NCBI RefSeq assembly: GCF_000152945.2
Contig: NC_020830.1
Location: forward strand, 2,490,501-2,554,500
Source: Polaribacter sp. MED152
GTDB taxonomy: Bacteria > Bacteroidota > Bacteroidia > Flavobacteriales > Flavobacteriaceae
Direction of reading: 5' to 3'
Length of the DNA: 64,000 nt
Shown piece after piece: positions 25,835 through 35,334 of the stretch. Each line of letters opens with the position of its first letter. Within the stretch, counting starts at the first letter, position 1. Both the position numbers and the translations under genes were made by a program. The notes beneath the pieces were generated by a model. The model saw only the letters and a list, made by a program, of their open reading frames with translations. It made no database searches and had not been told where the DNA came from.

Positions 25835-28333
25835 ATGGCAAAGAATTTAGTAATAGTAGAGTCACCAGCAAAAGCTAAAACTATCGAAAAATTTCTTGGA
25901 AAAGATTTTCAAGTAGAGTCGAGTTATGGGCACATTGCAGATTTACCATCAAAAGAATTGGGGATTGATGTAGATGGTGATTTTAGTCCTAAATATATAG
26001 TTTCCGATGATAAAAAACCAGTTGTTAAAAAATTAAAAAGTTTAGCAAAAAAAGCAGAAACGGTTTGGTTAGCAAGTGATGAAGATAGAGAAGGAGAGGC
26101 TATTGCTTGGCACTTAAAAGAGCAACTAGATTTAAAAGAAAATAATACCAAACGTATTGTTTTTCACGAAATCACTAAGAAAGCTATTCTTAAGGCTGTA
26201 GAAAATCCTAGAGATATAGATTATCATATGGTAAACGCTCAGCAAGCACGTAGAGTTTTAGATAGACTAGTGGGTTATGAGTTATCACCAGTATTATGGC
26301 GAAAAGTAAAAGGAGGTTTGTCTGCAGGTAGAGTACAATCTGTAGCTGTGCGTTTAATTGTAGAGAGAGAAAGAAGTATACAAGAATTTAAGCCAGAAAC
26401 TCATTATAAGGTTGTTGCTGAATTTTCGAACAATGAAGGAAAGAAGTTTAAAGCAACGATTCCTAAAAATTTTGATTCTAAAAAAGAAGCAGAAAGTTTC
26501 TTAGAATCTTGTGCAAATGCCGATTTTAAAATTGCAGATTTAACAAAAAAGCCTGCAAAAAAATCGCCAGCAGCACCTTTTACAACATCAACTTTACAAC
26601 AAGAAGCATCTCGTAAATTAGGTTTTGCAGTGGGTAGAACTATGCAGGTTGCACAACGTTTGTATGAAGCTGGTTTAATTACCTATATGAGAACAGATAG
26701 TGTAAATTTATCTGTTGATGCAAGAAACGAAGCTGAAGAAGAAATTATAGCTTCTTATGGTAAAGAATATAGTAAGCAAAGAGTGTTTAAATCTAAAGCC
26801 AAAGGTGCTCAAGAAGCACATGAAGCAATTAGGCCTACTAACATGAAAATGCATTCTATAGATACTGAATATGATCAAAATAGATTGTACGATTTAATCT
26901 GGAAAAGAACATTAGCCTCTCAAATGAGTGATGCTCAATTAGAGAGAACTAACATTAAAATAGAGAATTCAGAAAACGAAAAAATCTTTACTGCAAATGG
27001 TGAGATGATTAAGTTTGAAGGATTCTTAAAAGTGTATTTAGAAGGTAAAGATGATGATGAGGAAGAACAAGCTGGTATGTTGCCTAATCTTAAAGTTAAT
27101 GAAAGTTTAGATTATATTTTTATTAATGCTACTCAGCGTTTTACAAGTCCACCTTATCGTTTTACGGAAGCATCTTTGGTTAAACAGTTAGAAGAATTGG
27201 GTATTGGTCGTCCATCAACCTATGCACCAACAATTTCTACTGTTCAAAGAAGAGGTTATGTAGAAAAAGGTCAGAATGAAGGTATAGAAAGGGCTTATGA
27301 GCAAATGATTTTGACTAGTGGTGCTGTAAAAACACAACAATTAACCGAAAAAACAGGTTCAGATAAAAATAAACTAGTACCAACAGATATAGGAAACATT
27401 GTAAATGACTTTTTAGTAGCAAATTTCTCAAATATACTAGACTTCGGATTTACTGCGAAAGTGGAAAATTCTTTTGACGATATTTCTGAAGGAGAGGAAG
27501 ATTGGACAGAAATGATTAAAGATTTTTACACCAAATTTCATGACAATGTAGAGGATGTTAAAGAAAATGCAGAAAGAGAAAGCGGAGAACGCATTTTAGG
27601 GAAACATCCAAAATCTGGTAAAACAGTTTTAGTTAGATTAGGTAAATTTGGACCTATTGCTCAAATTGGAGCTCCAGATGATGAAGAAAAGCAATTTGCA
27701 AGTTTAAATAAAGATCAGAATTTAGGAACAATAACTTTAGAAGAGGCTTTAGAGTTGTTTTTGTTGCCTAAAACCTTAGGAACTTACGAAGATGAAGAAG
27801 TTGTAGTTTCTAACGGACGATTTGGACCTTACATTCGTTTTGGAAAAATGTTTGTTTCTTTAGATAAAGGTGAAAACCCTATGGAAGTTGATTTACCAAG
27901 AGCCGAAAAATTAATTAGAGCAAAGCAAAAGGCAGATGCTCCTATTTACCATTATGAAGATTTACCAGTGCAAAAAGGTGTAGGTAGGTTTGGGCCATTT
28001 ATAAAATGGAATGGTATGTTTATCAACGTAAATAAAAAATACGATTTTGATAATCTTTCTGATGATGATATTGTAGAATTAATCGAAGTTAAGAAACAGA
28101 AAGAGATAGATAAGGTTATTCATAATTGGGAAGATGTTGGTATTCGTGTGGAAAAAGCAAGATGGGGGAGATTTAATGTTTTAAAAGGCAAAGTAAAAAT
28201 TGAGCTTCCTAAAACTACAGATATTGAGAAACTATCTAAAGAAGAGGCTGTTAAGATGATTGAAGCAAAAACACCCAAGAAAAAAACAGCAAAGAAAAAA
28301 ACGACTAAGAGAAAAACAGTAAAAAAGAAATAG
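25835..28333 (+). CDS. topA: DNA topoisomerase I
   Basis: Type IA topoisomerase that relaxes negative supercoils. 832 residues from MAKNLVIVESPAKAKTIEKF; the frame extends six codons upstream to a GTG, but the ATG at 25835 begins exactly at the family's conserved start. The Toprim domain carries DEDREGEAIAWHL, and the catalytic tyrosine sits in GLITYMRTDSVN. Instead of C-terminal zinc fingers there are several Topo_C repeats (FGPYIRFGK, GRFGPFIKW, RWGRFNVLKG) and a Lys-rich tail (KKKTAKKKTTKRKTVKKK), probably for DNA binding. Same direction as the ureohydrolase-like gene and gldKLMN. Confidence 0.97.
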   Translation: MAKNLVIVESPAKAKTIEKFLGKDFQVESSYGHIADLPSKELGIDVDGDFSPKYIVSDDKKPVVKKLKSLAKKAETVWLASDEDREGEAIAWHLKEQLDLKENNTKRIVFHEITKKAILKAVENPRDIDYHMVNAQQARRVLDRLVGYELSPVLWRKVKGGLSAGRVQSVAVRLIVERERSIQEFKPETHYKVVAEFSNNEGKKFKATIPKNFDSKKEAESFLESCANADFKIADLTKKPAKKSPAAPFTTSTLQQEASRKLGFAVGRTMQVAQRLYEAGLITYMRTDSVNLSVDARNEAEEEIIASYGKEYSKQRVFKSKAKGAQEAHEAIRPTNMKMHSIDTEYDQNRLYDLIWKRTLASQMSDAQLERTNIKIENSENEKIFTANGEMIKFEGFLKVYLEGKDDDEEEQAGMLPNLKVNESLDYIFINATQRFTSPPYRFTEASLVKQLEELGIGRPSTYAPTISTVQRRGYVEKGQNEGIERAYEQMILTSGAVKTQQLTEKTGSDKNKLVPTDIGNIVNDFLVANFSNILDFGFTAKVENSFDDISEGEEDWTEMIKDFYTKFHDNVEDVKENAERESGERILGKHPKSGKTVLVRLGKFGPIAQIGAPDDEEKQFASLNKDQNLGTITLEEALELFLLPKTLGTYEDEEVVVSNGRFGPYIRFGKMFVSLDKGENPMEVDLPRAEKLIRAKQKADAPIYHYEDLPVQKGVGRFGPFIKWNGMFINVNKKYDFDNLSDDDIVELIEVKKQKEIDKVIHNWEDVGIRVEKARWGRFNVLKGKVKIELPKTTDIEKLSKEEAVKMIEAKTPKKKTAKKKTTKRKTVKKK

Positions 28334-28367
28334 TATTTTTGGTATATTGCATACACAATTATAATTA

Positions 28368-29528
28368 ATGAATAAAGACTTCTTATCCCCTATAAAAGAA
28401 ACCGCGCTTGCTCATTTGGTGTTACACTCACCTTTATGTTTAGGGAATAAAATTAAAATTCATTCTAACCAAAATGGTTTTCCAGAATTAGACGATGTTA
28501 AGATTGCCATTTTTGGTGTTCAAGAGGACAGAAACTCGGAAAACAACTTTGGTTGTGGAGAAGATTTACATTTTGTAAGAAGAAAAATTTACGAACTTTT
28601 TCCTGGAGATTGGCATACAGAAATCGCAGATATTGGCAATATCGCTAAAGGTGATAAAGTTTCTGATACCTATTTTGCAGTTTCTGAGGTAATTACTTCT
28701 TTGCTTAAAAAAAACATCATTCCTATTATCATTGGTGGTGGTCAAGACATAACCTACGTAAACTATAGAGCGTACGATTCTTTAGAGCAGTCTGTAAATA
28801 TTACAGCTGTAGACAGCAGGTTTGATTTAGGAAATATAGATGATGAGTTAACCTCACAATCTTATTTGAGCAAAATTATAATGCAAGAGCCTAATAATTT
28901 ATTCAATTACTGTAATGTCGGTTACCAAACGTATTTTAATTCTCAAGAAGCAATTCAACTTTTAGATAGCTTATTTTTTGACGCATACAGACTTGGTAAT
29001 GCTAAAGAATTAGAAAATATAGAGCCTGCTTTTAGAAATGCAGATATTGTGTCTATAGATTTAGGAGCTGTAAGACAAAGTGAAGCTCCTGCTAATAATA
29101 ATGCCTCTCCAAACGGATTTTATGGTGAAGAAATTTGTGCAATTTCTAGATATGCTGGTTTAAGTGATAAAGTGTCTTCATTCGGAATTTACGAGTACAA
29201 TTCTAAGTTAGACAACAACCACCAAACTGCAAATCTTATTGCTCAAATGATTTGGTATTTTATTGAAGGTGTGAATTATAGGGTAAAAGATTATCCGTTT
29301 TCGGGTAAAGAAAACTATCAAAAATTCACAGTAATGTTAGAAGATGACGACCCTTTAGTTTTTTATAAAAGTAACAAAACAGGTCGTTGGTGGATAGAGA
29401 TAAATATTTTATCAGATAATAAATACAAAAGACATGCGTTAATACCATGTACATTTAAAGATTATACAGAGGCTACCAAACAAATTATACCAGAAAGGTG
29501 GTATAAGGCCATGCAAAAAATGATGTAA
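28368..29528 (+). CDS. Ureohydrolase-fold protein with degraded metal site, upstream of gldK
   Basis: 386 residues with the arginase/formimidoylglutamase fold. The enzyme family binds two Mn ions through GGxHD, DAHxD and DxD motifs. Here they read GGGQD (Q126 for His), DSRFD (R151 for His) and DLG (G233 for Asp); only D149, D153 and D231 remain. The hutG product encoded at 53618-54583 keeps all six. After the fold comes an extra C-terminal region of about 80 residues (YPFSGKENYQKF, VFYKSNKTGRWWIEI, IPERWYKAMQKMM) absent from HutG. It is probably not a hydrolase. It lies 34 bases after topA and 106 before gldK. Annotation pipelines would likely call it formimidoylglutamase. Confidence 0.8.
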   Translation: MNKDFLSPIKETALAHLVLHSPLCLGNKIKIHSNQNGFPELDDVKIAIFGVQEDRNSENNFGCGEDLHFVRRKIYELFPGDWHTEIADIGNIAKGDKVSDTYFAVSEVITSLLKKNIIPIIIGGGQDITYVNYRAYDSLEQSVNITAVDSRFDLGNIDDELTSQSYLSKIIMQEPNNLFNYCNVGYQTYFNSQEAIQLLDSLFFDAYRLGNAKELENIEPAFRNADIVSIDLGAVRQSEAPANNNASPNGFYGEEICAISRYAGLSDKVSSFGIYEYNSKLDNNHQTANLIAQMIWYFIEGVNYRVKDYPFSGKENYQKFTVMLEDDDPLVFYKSNKTGRWWIEINILSDNKYKRHALIPCTFKDYTEATKQIIPERWYKAMQKMM

Positions 29529-29577
29529 CTAAATAATAATATAAATTTCAATACGTTAAAATGCAGATTCAACATTG

Positions 29578-29585
29578 TATTTTAG
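29578..29585 (+). promoter_or_regulatory. Possible -7 element for gldKLMN
   Basis: TATTTTAG (one mismatch to TAnnTTTG) has TTA 19 bases upstream at 29556-29558, 50 bases before the gldK ATG. Confidence 0.35.
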
Positions 29586-29634
29586 CAAAAAAAATAATAG
29601 GTTTACGAACTTTTAGTAAAGACAAAAATAAAAT

Positions 29635-30996
29635 ATGAAGAAAGCAGCAATATTTGCACTTTTAATAGCCGTTTTTTACAGTTGTGGTTCTAATGATAGA
29701 GGGGAATTAGTAGGAGTCAAGTCTAAAAAGAAGTGGTTTTCAGAGAAACCATTTGGTATGGTGTTAATTCCAGGAGGCTCATTTACAATGGGTAAGCAAG
29801 ATGAGGACATTATTGGTACAATGAACTCACCAACAAAAACAGTAACTGTTAGGCCATATTTTATGGATGAAACAGAAATTACAAATAACGAATATAAAGA
29901 ATTTGTTTTTTGGGTTAGAGATTCTGTAGTAAGAACAAAATTGGCCTATCAAGCAGAGTTTGCAGCTTTAGGTTCTGAGCCAGATCCTACAGGTAATAAT
30001 AACAGAGCTACAGGTATTCAGTTATACAAGTTTAAAGATACAGTAGAAAACTCTACACCTTACCAAAGATATATGTATGAAAACTATTATCAGTTTGATA
30101 CGATACAACCTTTGAATTGGGAAGAAGATTTAATCTGGAAGAAAGAAGAATATCCAGATATGGATTATGTAGAGGTTATGGATTCTCTATATATTAGTAG
30201 AGAGGATGCAGTAGATGGTGTAAGAACATTTAATACTAAATTTTTAAAGTACAAATACTCTTGGTTTGATAGAGATAATGCTGCAAGAAAAGGTGGTGAT
30301 AGAAAAGATTTTGTGCAAACAGAAATTTTAAATATCTATCCAGATACAACAGTATGGGTTAAAGACTTTAATTATTCTTATAACGATCCAATGCACCAAG
30401 ATTATTTTTCTCACCAATCTTATGGAGACTATCCTGTTGTGGGTGTAACTTGGGGGCAAGCCAATGCTTTCTGTAATTGGAGAACTAAGAAAAAGAACGA
30501 TTATTTAAAGAATAAAAAGAATGCAGCTCAAGTGCCTGCATTTCGATTGCCAACAGAAGCTGAATGGGAATATGCAGCAAGAGGTGGTCTAGAATTTGCA
30601 ACTTATCCTTGGGGTACAGGAAGTACAACTAGTGATAGAGGTTGTTTCTTAGCAAACTTTAAACCAGTTAGAGGTAATTACGCTGTAGATGGTGCTCTAT
30701 ATACAATGGAGGCTGAATCATACAATGCAAATGATTACGGTTTATACAACATGGCTGGTAATGTTTCAGAATGGACAAACACAGCATATAACTTATCATC
30801 TTACTACATGGCTTCAACTATGAACCCGAATGTAGAGGATAGAAAAAATAAAAGAAAAATTGTAAGAGGAGGTTCTTGGAAAGATGTAGCATATTATTTA
30901 GAAGTGGGGTCTAGAGATTATGAGTATGCAGATACAGCTAGAAGCTATATTGGCTTTAGAACCGTTCAAAATTACATTGGTACAACTAATAACTAA
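29635..30996 (+). CDS. gldK: Gliding motility/T9SS lipoprotein GldK
   Basis: Outer-membrane-attached lipoprotein that, with GldN, forms the periplasmic ring of the type IX secretion system. 453 residues, lipobox FYSC (Cys17). The body is a formylglycine-generating-enzyme/sulfatase-modifying-factor fold: MVLIPGGSFTMGKQD, TEITNNEYKEF, PVVGVTWGQANAFCNWR, RLPTEAEWEYAARGG, GNVSEWT, KIVRGGSWKD. It uses the fold structurally, not as an enzyme. First of gldKLMN. Confidence 0.95.
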   Translation: MKKAAIFALLIAVFYSCGSNDRGELVGVKSKKKWFSEKPFGMVLIPGGSFTMGKQDEDIIGTMNSPTKTVTVRPYFMDETEITNNEYKEFVFWVRDSVVRTKLAYQAEFAALGSEPDPTGNNNRATGIQLYKFKDTVENSTPYQRYMYENYYQFDTIQPLNWEEDLIWKKEEYPDMDYVEVMDSLYISREDAVDGVRTFNTKFLKYKYSWFDRDNAARKGGDRKDFVQTEILNIYPDTTVWVKDFNYSYNDPMHQDYFSHQSYGDYPVVGVTWGQANAFCNWRTKKKNDYLKNKKNAAQVPAFRLPTEAEWEYAARGGLEFATYPWGTGSTTSDRGCFLANFKPVRGNYAVDGALYTMEAESYNANDYGLYNMAGNVSEWTNTAYNLSSYYMASTMNPNVEDRKNKRKIVRGGSWKDVAYYLEVGSRDYEYADTARSYIGFRTVQNYIGTTNN

Positions 30997-31021
30997 AACT
31001 TTAAAAAAAACAAGAAGAATC

Positions 31022-31657
31022 ATGGCACAGTCAAGAACTTATAAGAAAACAATGAATTTCGTTTACGGAATGGGAGCAGCAGTTGTAATTATTGGAGCTC
31101 TATTTAAAATTCAACATATTTCAATTGGTCCTATTACAGGAGGTGTAATGCTTACTATTGGTTTATTAGTGGAAGCAGGTGTATTCGCCATTTCAGCTTT
31201 CGATACTCCAGAAGATGAATTCGATTGGTCCAAAGTATATCCTGAATTGGGTGAAGATAGTGTAACAGTAGAAGAAAAAGTAGGTGCAGAAGGTATGTTA
31301 TCTCAAAAATTAGATAATTTATTGCACGAAGCTAAGATTGATGCTGAATTGATGCAAAATTTAGGTAGCAGCATGAAAAATTTTCAAGGAGCAGCAGAAG
31401 GTTTATCTGCAGCATCAGAAACAATTTCATCTACAAACAAATACAATGAGCAAGTCTCTATGGCAGCTGTTCAAATGGAAACATTAAATAATTTATACAA
31501 AGTTCAAGTAGAAAACTCTAGCAAGCAAACTGAATTAAATTCAGCAGTTGTAGAAAATACAGAAAGGTTAAAAGAGCAGATGGATTCTTTAGCGAAAAAC
31601 CTATCTTCTTTAAACGGAGTTTATGGTAATATGTTATCTGCAATGTCAAGCAAATAA
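31022..31657 (+). CDS. gldL: Gliding motility/T9SS inner-membrane motor protein GldL
   Basis: 211 residues from MAQSRTYKKTMNFVYGMG at 31022; an open frame reaching back into gldK is not the start. Two membrane helices (about 14-30 and 38-58) are followed by a cytoplasmic coiled-coil-rich region. The second helix carries a buried glutamate (E51, TIGLLVEAG) corresponding to the essential acidic residue of the proton-driven GldLM motor. It lies 25 bases after gldK. Confidence 0.95.
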   Translation: MAQSRTYKKTMNFVYGMGAAVVIIGALFKIQHISIGPITGGVMLTIGLLVEAGVFAISAFDTPEDEFDWSKVYPELGEDSVTVEEKVGAEGMLSQKLDNLLHEAKIDAELMQNLGSSMKNFQGAAEGLSAASETISSTNKYNEQVSMAAVQMETLNNLYKVQVENSSKQTELNSAVVENTERLKEQMDSLAKNLSSLNGVYGNMLSAMSSK

Positions 31658-31697
31658 TTAGTTCAATTTAAATATTAACAAAAAAACTAATTAAGAT

Positions 31698-33230
31698 ATG
31701 GCAGGAGGAAAAATGTCTGCAAGGCAGAAGATGATTAACTTAATGTACTTAGTATTTATTGCAATGTTAGCAATGAATATGAGTAAAGAGGTTTTATCAG
31801 CTTTTGGCTTCATGAACGAAAAATTAGTAGAGAATAATATCTCTACAATTGAGAAAAATCAAGAGGCTTATGCAAATTTAGATTTGAAAGCGTCAGAACA
31901 GAAAGAAAAGTTTGGACCGTTAAAAGTTCAAGCAGATAAAATTAAAACGTATTCAAATGATTTCTATGATTATCTAGCTGCATTAAAGTCTAAAATGTTG
32001 ACTGAAATTGAAGATAAAGATGATTATGAAGCAATGGATAAAACAGACTGGTTAGATTCATATTTCTTTAAAGGAGATACATATACTGCAGAAGGTCAAG
32101 AGTTTTTAGATAGAATAAATGCTTACAGAACTAACGTAATTGACGTTTTGGGTAGTGATAGTAAATTTGTACCTGTCTTAAAGAAAAGATTTTCTACAGA
32201 TCCAGTAATAGATTCTGAAACAGAAAAAGAAGTTCCGTTTTTAAAAGCAAGATATGAAGGTTTTCCAATGGTGGCCTCATTAACGAACTTTACACAAATG
32301 CAAGCAGATATCAGAAACACAGAATCTGATATTGTTACAGATCTTTTAGGGGGTAAATTAGAAGAAGCTTTATCACTAAACAATTATACAGGAATTGTAC
32401 GTTTAAATAAAAGTGCATATTTCGCAGGCGAGAAAGTTACAGGTGAAGTTGTTTTAGGTAGATATGACGCCTCTTTAGTACCAGATAAAGTTATTTTAAA
32501 TGGTAAAGATGCAACTGATGCTGTGCAAAACGGACAAGTAATTTTAAATATGCCAGCAGGTAATGTTGGTGAGAAAACAATAAAAGGTACTATTTTTTTT
32601 AGAGAAAATGGAGAGGAAGTTCCAGTACCATTTGAAAGTAAATATTCTGTAATTGCAGAGCCAAGTTCTGCAGTAGTATCTGCAGATAAAATGAATGTAG
32701 TATATAGAGGTTTAGATAACCCTATATCAGTATCATTACCAGGTGTAGGAGCTAACAATTTAAAAGTTTCTGCAACAGGTGGTAAATTAACAAAAGCAGG
32801 AGCAGGTTATGTGGTTAGACCTGGTAGTGGAAATATTGCTACTATAAACGTAAGTGCTAAATTAAGTAGTGGTAAAACTGTAAACTCTAAAGCAACATTT
32901 AGAATTAAAGATGTACCAGCAGCACAAGGTTCTGTTCGTAATCAATTTGGTACTGTAAGAATGCCAAAATCAGGGTTAAACAATTCACCAATAAGTGCTG
33001 GTTTACCAGATTTTGAATTCGATTTAAAAATTCAAGTACAGAGCTTTAAAATTAAAGTTCCTGGTGAATTAACTATTATAGTTAAGGGTACAAAATTAAG
33101 TGCAGCTGCTAAAAAGGTATTATCAAAAGCAAGAAGAGGAGATATCATCAATATTTACGATATAAAGGCAACCTATAATGGTACTCCGTTTAAAAAAGTA
33201 TTGCCAGTTAATATAGAGCTGACTAATTAG
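31698..33230 (+). CDS. gldM: Gliding motility/T9SS motor shaft protein GldM
   Basis: 510 residues, with the conserved start MAGGKMSARQKMINLMYLVFIAMLAMN forming a single membrane helix (about 12-30), given here in part. It then has a helical D1 domain and Ig-like D2-D4 domains spanning the periplasm. It dimerises, is driven by GldL and transmits torque to the GldK/GldN ring. Forty bases after gldL, 13 before gldN. Confidence 0.95.
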   Translation: MAGGKMSARQKMINLMYLVFIAMLAMNMSKEVLSAFGFMNEKLVENNISTIEKNQEAYANLDLKASEQKEKFGPLKVQADKIKTYSNDFYDYLAALKSKMLTEIEDKDDYEAMDKTDWLDSYFFKGDTYTAEGQEFLDRINAYRTNVIDVLGSDSKFVPVLKKRFSTDPVIDSETEKEVPFLKARYEGFPMVASLTNFTQMQADIRNTESDIVTDLLGGKLEEALSLNNYTGIVRLNKSAYFAGEKVTGEVVLGRYDASLVPDKVILNGKDATDAVQNGQVILNMPAGNVGEKTIKGTIFFRENGEEVPVPFESKYSVIAEPSSAVVSADKMNVVYRGLDNPISVSLPGVGANNLKVSATGGKLTKAGAGYVVRPGSGNIATINVSAKLSSGKTVNSKATFRIKDVPAAQGSVRNQFGTVRMPKSGLNNSPISAGLPDFEFDLKIQVQSFKIKVPGELTIIVKGTKLSAAAKKVLSKARRGDIINIYDIKATYNGTPFKKVLPVNIELTN

Positions 33231-33243
33231 AAAAATATAAATT

Positions 33244-34098
33244 ATGGTTAGAAATTGCATACTAGTATTTCTTTTCTGTCTTTCAGCAAGTTTTGTAAAC
33301 GCACAAGCTAATGTGTTAAATGCAAAATCTGCTGGTGAAATAGGAAAAAGAAGTACAGAAAGATTAGAGGCAGATAATGATGGCCCAATACCTTATGGGT
33401 ATGTAGATGATAGAGATATCATGTGGTCTAAAGTGGTTTGGGAATTTGTAGATTTAAATCAAAAGATAAACTTACCTTATTATTTTCCAATAGATACAAC
33501 AAGTATTTCTTCAGATAGAAGATCATTGTTCGATACTTTAATTAAAGGTATCAGACAAGGTAAAATTAAAGAAGCCTACACAGATTCTTTCTTCACTTCT
33601 AAAATTACTCAAGACGAAATTGAAACTCGTTTGGTAAATATTAGAGATGAAAATGGTTATGTAGACACTTTTAACCTTCAAACAGAAGACGTTGCTGGTT
33701 ACATGCTAAAAGGTATGTGGTATTTTGATAAGCGTCAAGGAGAAATGAAATATCGTTTATTGGCTTTGGCACCTATGGGTAAAGATGTACAAACTTTAGG
33801 AGTAGAGAATATAGAAGACGATAATCTATACGAGTTATTCTGGATTTTCTTTCCAGATGCAAGAGAGGTATTGCACGATTCTAAGGTTTTCAATCCTATG
33901 AATGCAGCACAACCAATTTCTTATGATCACCTTTTAAATGCAAGACGATTTAACTCAGTAATTGTTAGAGAAGAAAATATTTATGGTAATCGAGCCATAG
34001 AAGATTATATTCGAGGCAATTCTTTATTTCAATTGTTAGAAGCTAATAAGATTAAAGAAGACATCAGAAATCGAGAAATAGACATGTGGAACTACTAA
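33244..34098 (+). CDS. gldN: Gliding motility/T9SS periplasmic protein GldN
   Basis: 284 residues with a signal peptide (1-20, cleaved near VNA). Typical features are RDIMWSKVVWEFVDLNQKINLPYYFP, DRRSLFDTLIKGI, YDHLLNARRFNSVIVREENIYGNR and a terminal DMWNY (fragments quoted). It forms the ring with GldK and contacts GldM. Last gene of the cluster, closed by the hairpin at 34121. Confidence 0.95.
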   Translation: MVRNCILVFLFCLSASFVNAQANVLNAKSAGEIGKRSTERLEADNDGPIPYGYVDDRDIMWSKVVWEFVDLNQKINLPYYFPIDTTSISSDRRSLFDTLIKGIRQGKIKEAYTDSFFTSKITQDEIETRLVNIRDENGYVDTFNLQTEDVAGYMLKGMWYFDKRQGEMKYRLLALAPMGKDVQTLGVENIEDDNLYELFWIFFPDAREVLHDSKVFNPMNAAQPISYDHLLNARRFNSVIVREENIYGNRAIEDYIRGNSLFQLLEANKIKEDIRNREIDMWNY

Positions 34099-34120
34099 AG
34101 TACACTGGTTAAAATATTAA

Positions 34121-34147
34121 AAACGTTTGCGAAAGCAAGCGTTTTTT
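34121..34147 (+). terminator. Terminator after gldN
   Basis: AAACGTTTGC and GCAAGCGTTT pair over 10 bp with one T-G wobble around loop GAAA, followed by six T. It starts 22 bases after the gldN stop. Confidence 0.88.
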
Positions 34148-34160
34148 ATTTGAAACCATT

Positions 34161-34230
34161 TCCTGCTTTTCGCACTCGCTTTTTTTCGTACCTCAAAAAG
34201 AGCTCAAACAATTGCTGCAATCAGGGCTAA
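34161..34230. repeat. Candidate Flavobacteriia interspersed intergenic element
   Basis: About 70 bases starting TCCTGCTTTTCGC and ending TGCAATCAGGGCTAA, with outer CCTG/CAGG as terminal inverted bases and an inner T-rich/A-rich pair (GCTTTTTTTCG, CAAAAAGAGC) that can fold back. Its base composition differs from the flanks. I recall near-identical ends in intergenic regions of other Flavobacteriaceae; this is memory, not a search. Confidence 0.45.
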
Positions 34231-34290
34231 ACTAATTTAAAAGCGTTAGTTAGGCTTTCAATTAAAACAAAACTTAACTACTTTTACAGC

Positions 34291-35331
34291 GTGAAATTAG
34301 ATTACATAATAGTTGGTTTGGGTTTGGCTGGTTTAGCGTTTGCAGAGCAGCTAATAAAGGCTAATAAAAGCTTTACAGTCTTTGAAGATAGTTCTCAAAC
34401 ATCGTCTTTGGTAGCTGGTGGAGTCTACAATCCTGTAATTCTAAAAAGATTTACTCCAGTTTGGAATGCAAAACAGCAATTAGAGCTAGCATTGCCTTTT
34501 TACGAATCCTTAGAAGAGAAATTCCAAACAACTTTCGATTATAAATTTCAAACAAAGAAAGTATTTAAATCTATAGAAGATCAAAACAATTGGTTTACGG
34601 CTTTAGATAATCCAAAATTGGTAGAGTTTTTAGAACCTAATTTAGATCATGAGCAAAAGCAAGGTGTGATTTCAATTTTTGGGTTTGGTAATGTGAAACA
34701 AACAGGTAGAATTGACACTAAAAAACTTGTAGATACCTATAGAGCTTATCTAGAAAAAAGAGATATGATCAGGTTTGAGCAATTCAAACATCAACAAATA
34801 AAATTCCATTCAAACCAAGTGCAATATCAAGATATAGATGCAAGTACCATTGTTTTCTGCGAAGGTTTTGGTATGAGAGAAAATATATTTTTTAACTATT
34901 TACCCTTGAATGAAGTAAAAGGTGAGTTAATTACAATTCATGCCCCAAATTTAAAGATTGATTTTCAGTTAAAATCAACCTTATTTGTGCTTCCTTTAGG
35001 AGAAGATAACTACAAAGTAGGAGCAACTTTTAACTGGTCAGATAAAACATCTAAACCATCTAAAGAAGGTAGAGAAGAGTTAATTGAAAAGCTAAACAAA
35101 GTAATTGATGTTCCATATACCATACTTTCACAAACTGCAGGTATTAGACCAACTATAAAAGATAGAAGACCTTTGGTTGGCAGGCAACCAGCTTTTCCTA
35201 ATTTGGCAATTTTAAATGGTTTGGGTACAAGAGGTGTAATGATTGCACCAACCATGGCAGATGCGCTTTTTAATTATCTAGAAAAAGGAAAAGAACTAGA
35301 TCCAGAAATAGATATTAAACGTTTTGAGTAG
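34291..35331 (+). CDS. FAD-dependent oxidoreductase (D-amino-acid oxidase/ThiO-like fold)
   Basis: 346 residues starting at GTG. The N-terminal Rossmann motif GLGLAGLAFAEQL (residues 8-20) and acidic end (VFEDSS) bind FAD. The C-terminal part (GIRPTIKDRRPLVGRQPAFPNLAILNGLGTRGVMIAPTMA, in part) is typical of the DAO superfamily. The substrate is not evident; relatives oxidise amino acids or modify tRNA. No predicted signal peptide. Convergent with the DUF983 gene, 3 bases apart. Confidence 0.8.
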   Translation: MKLDYIIVGLGLAGLAFAEQLIKANKSFTVFEDSSQTSSLVAGGVYNPVILKRFTPVWNAKQQLELALPFYESLEEKFQTTFDYKFQTKKVFKSIEDQNNWFTALDNPKLVEFLEPNLDHEQKQGVISIFGFGNVKQTGRIDTKKLVDTYRAYLEKRDMIRFEQFKHQQIKFHSNQVQYQDIDASTIVFCEGFGMRENIFFNYLPLNEVKGELITIHAPNLKIDFQLKSTLFVLPLGEDNYKVGATFNWSDKTSKPSKEGREELIEKLNKVIDVPYTILSQTAGIRPTIKDRRPLVGRQPAFPNLAILNGLGTRGVMIAPTMADALFNYLEKGKELDPEIDIKRFE

Positions 35332-35334
35332 TAA

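Noticed and set aside
30920..31021. Longer gldL frame starting inside gldK
   Set aside because: GldL begins MAQSRTYKK at 31022; the upstream part is gldK coding sequence in another frame.
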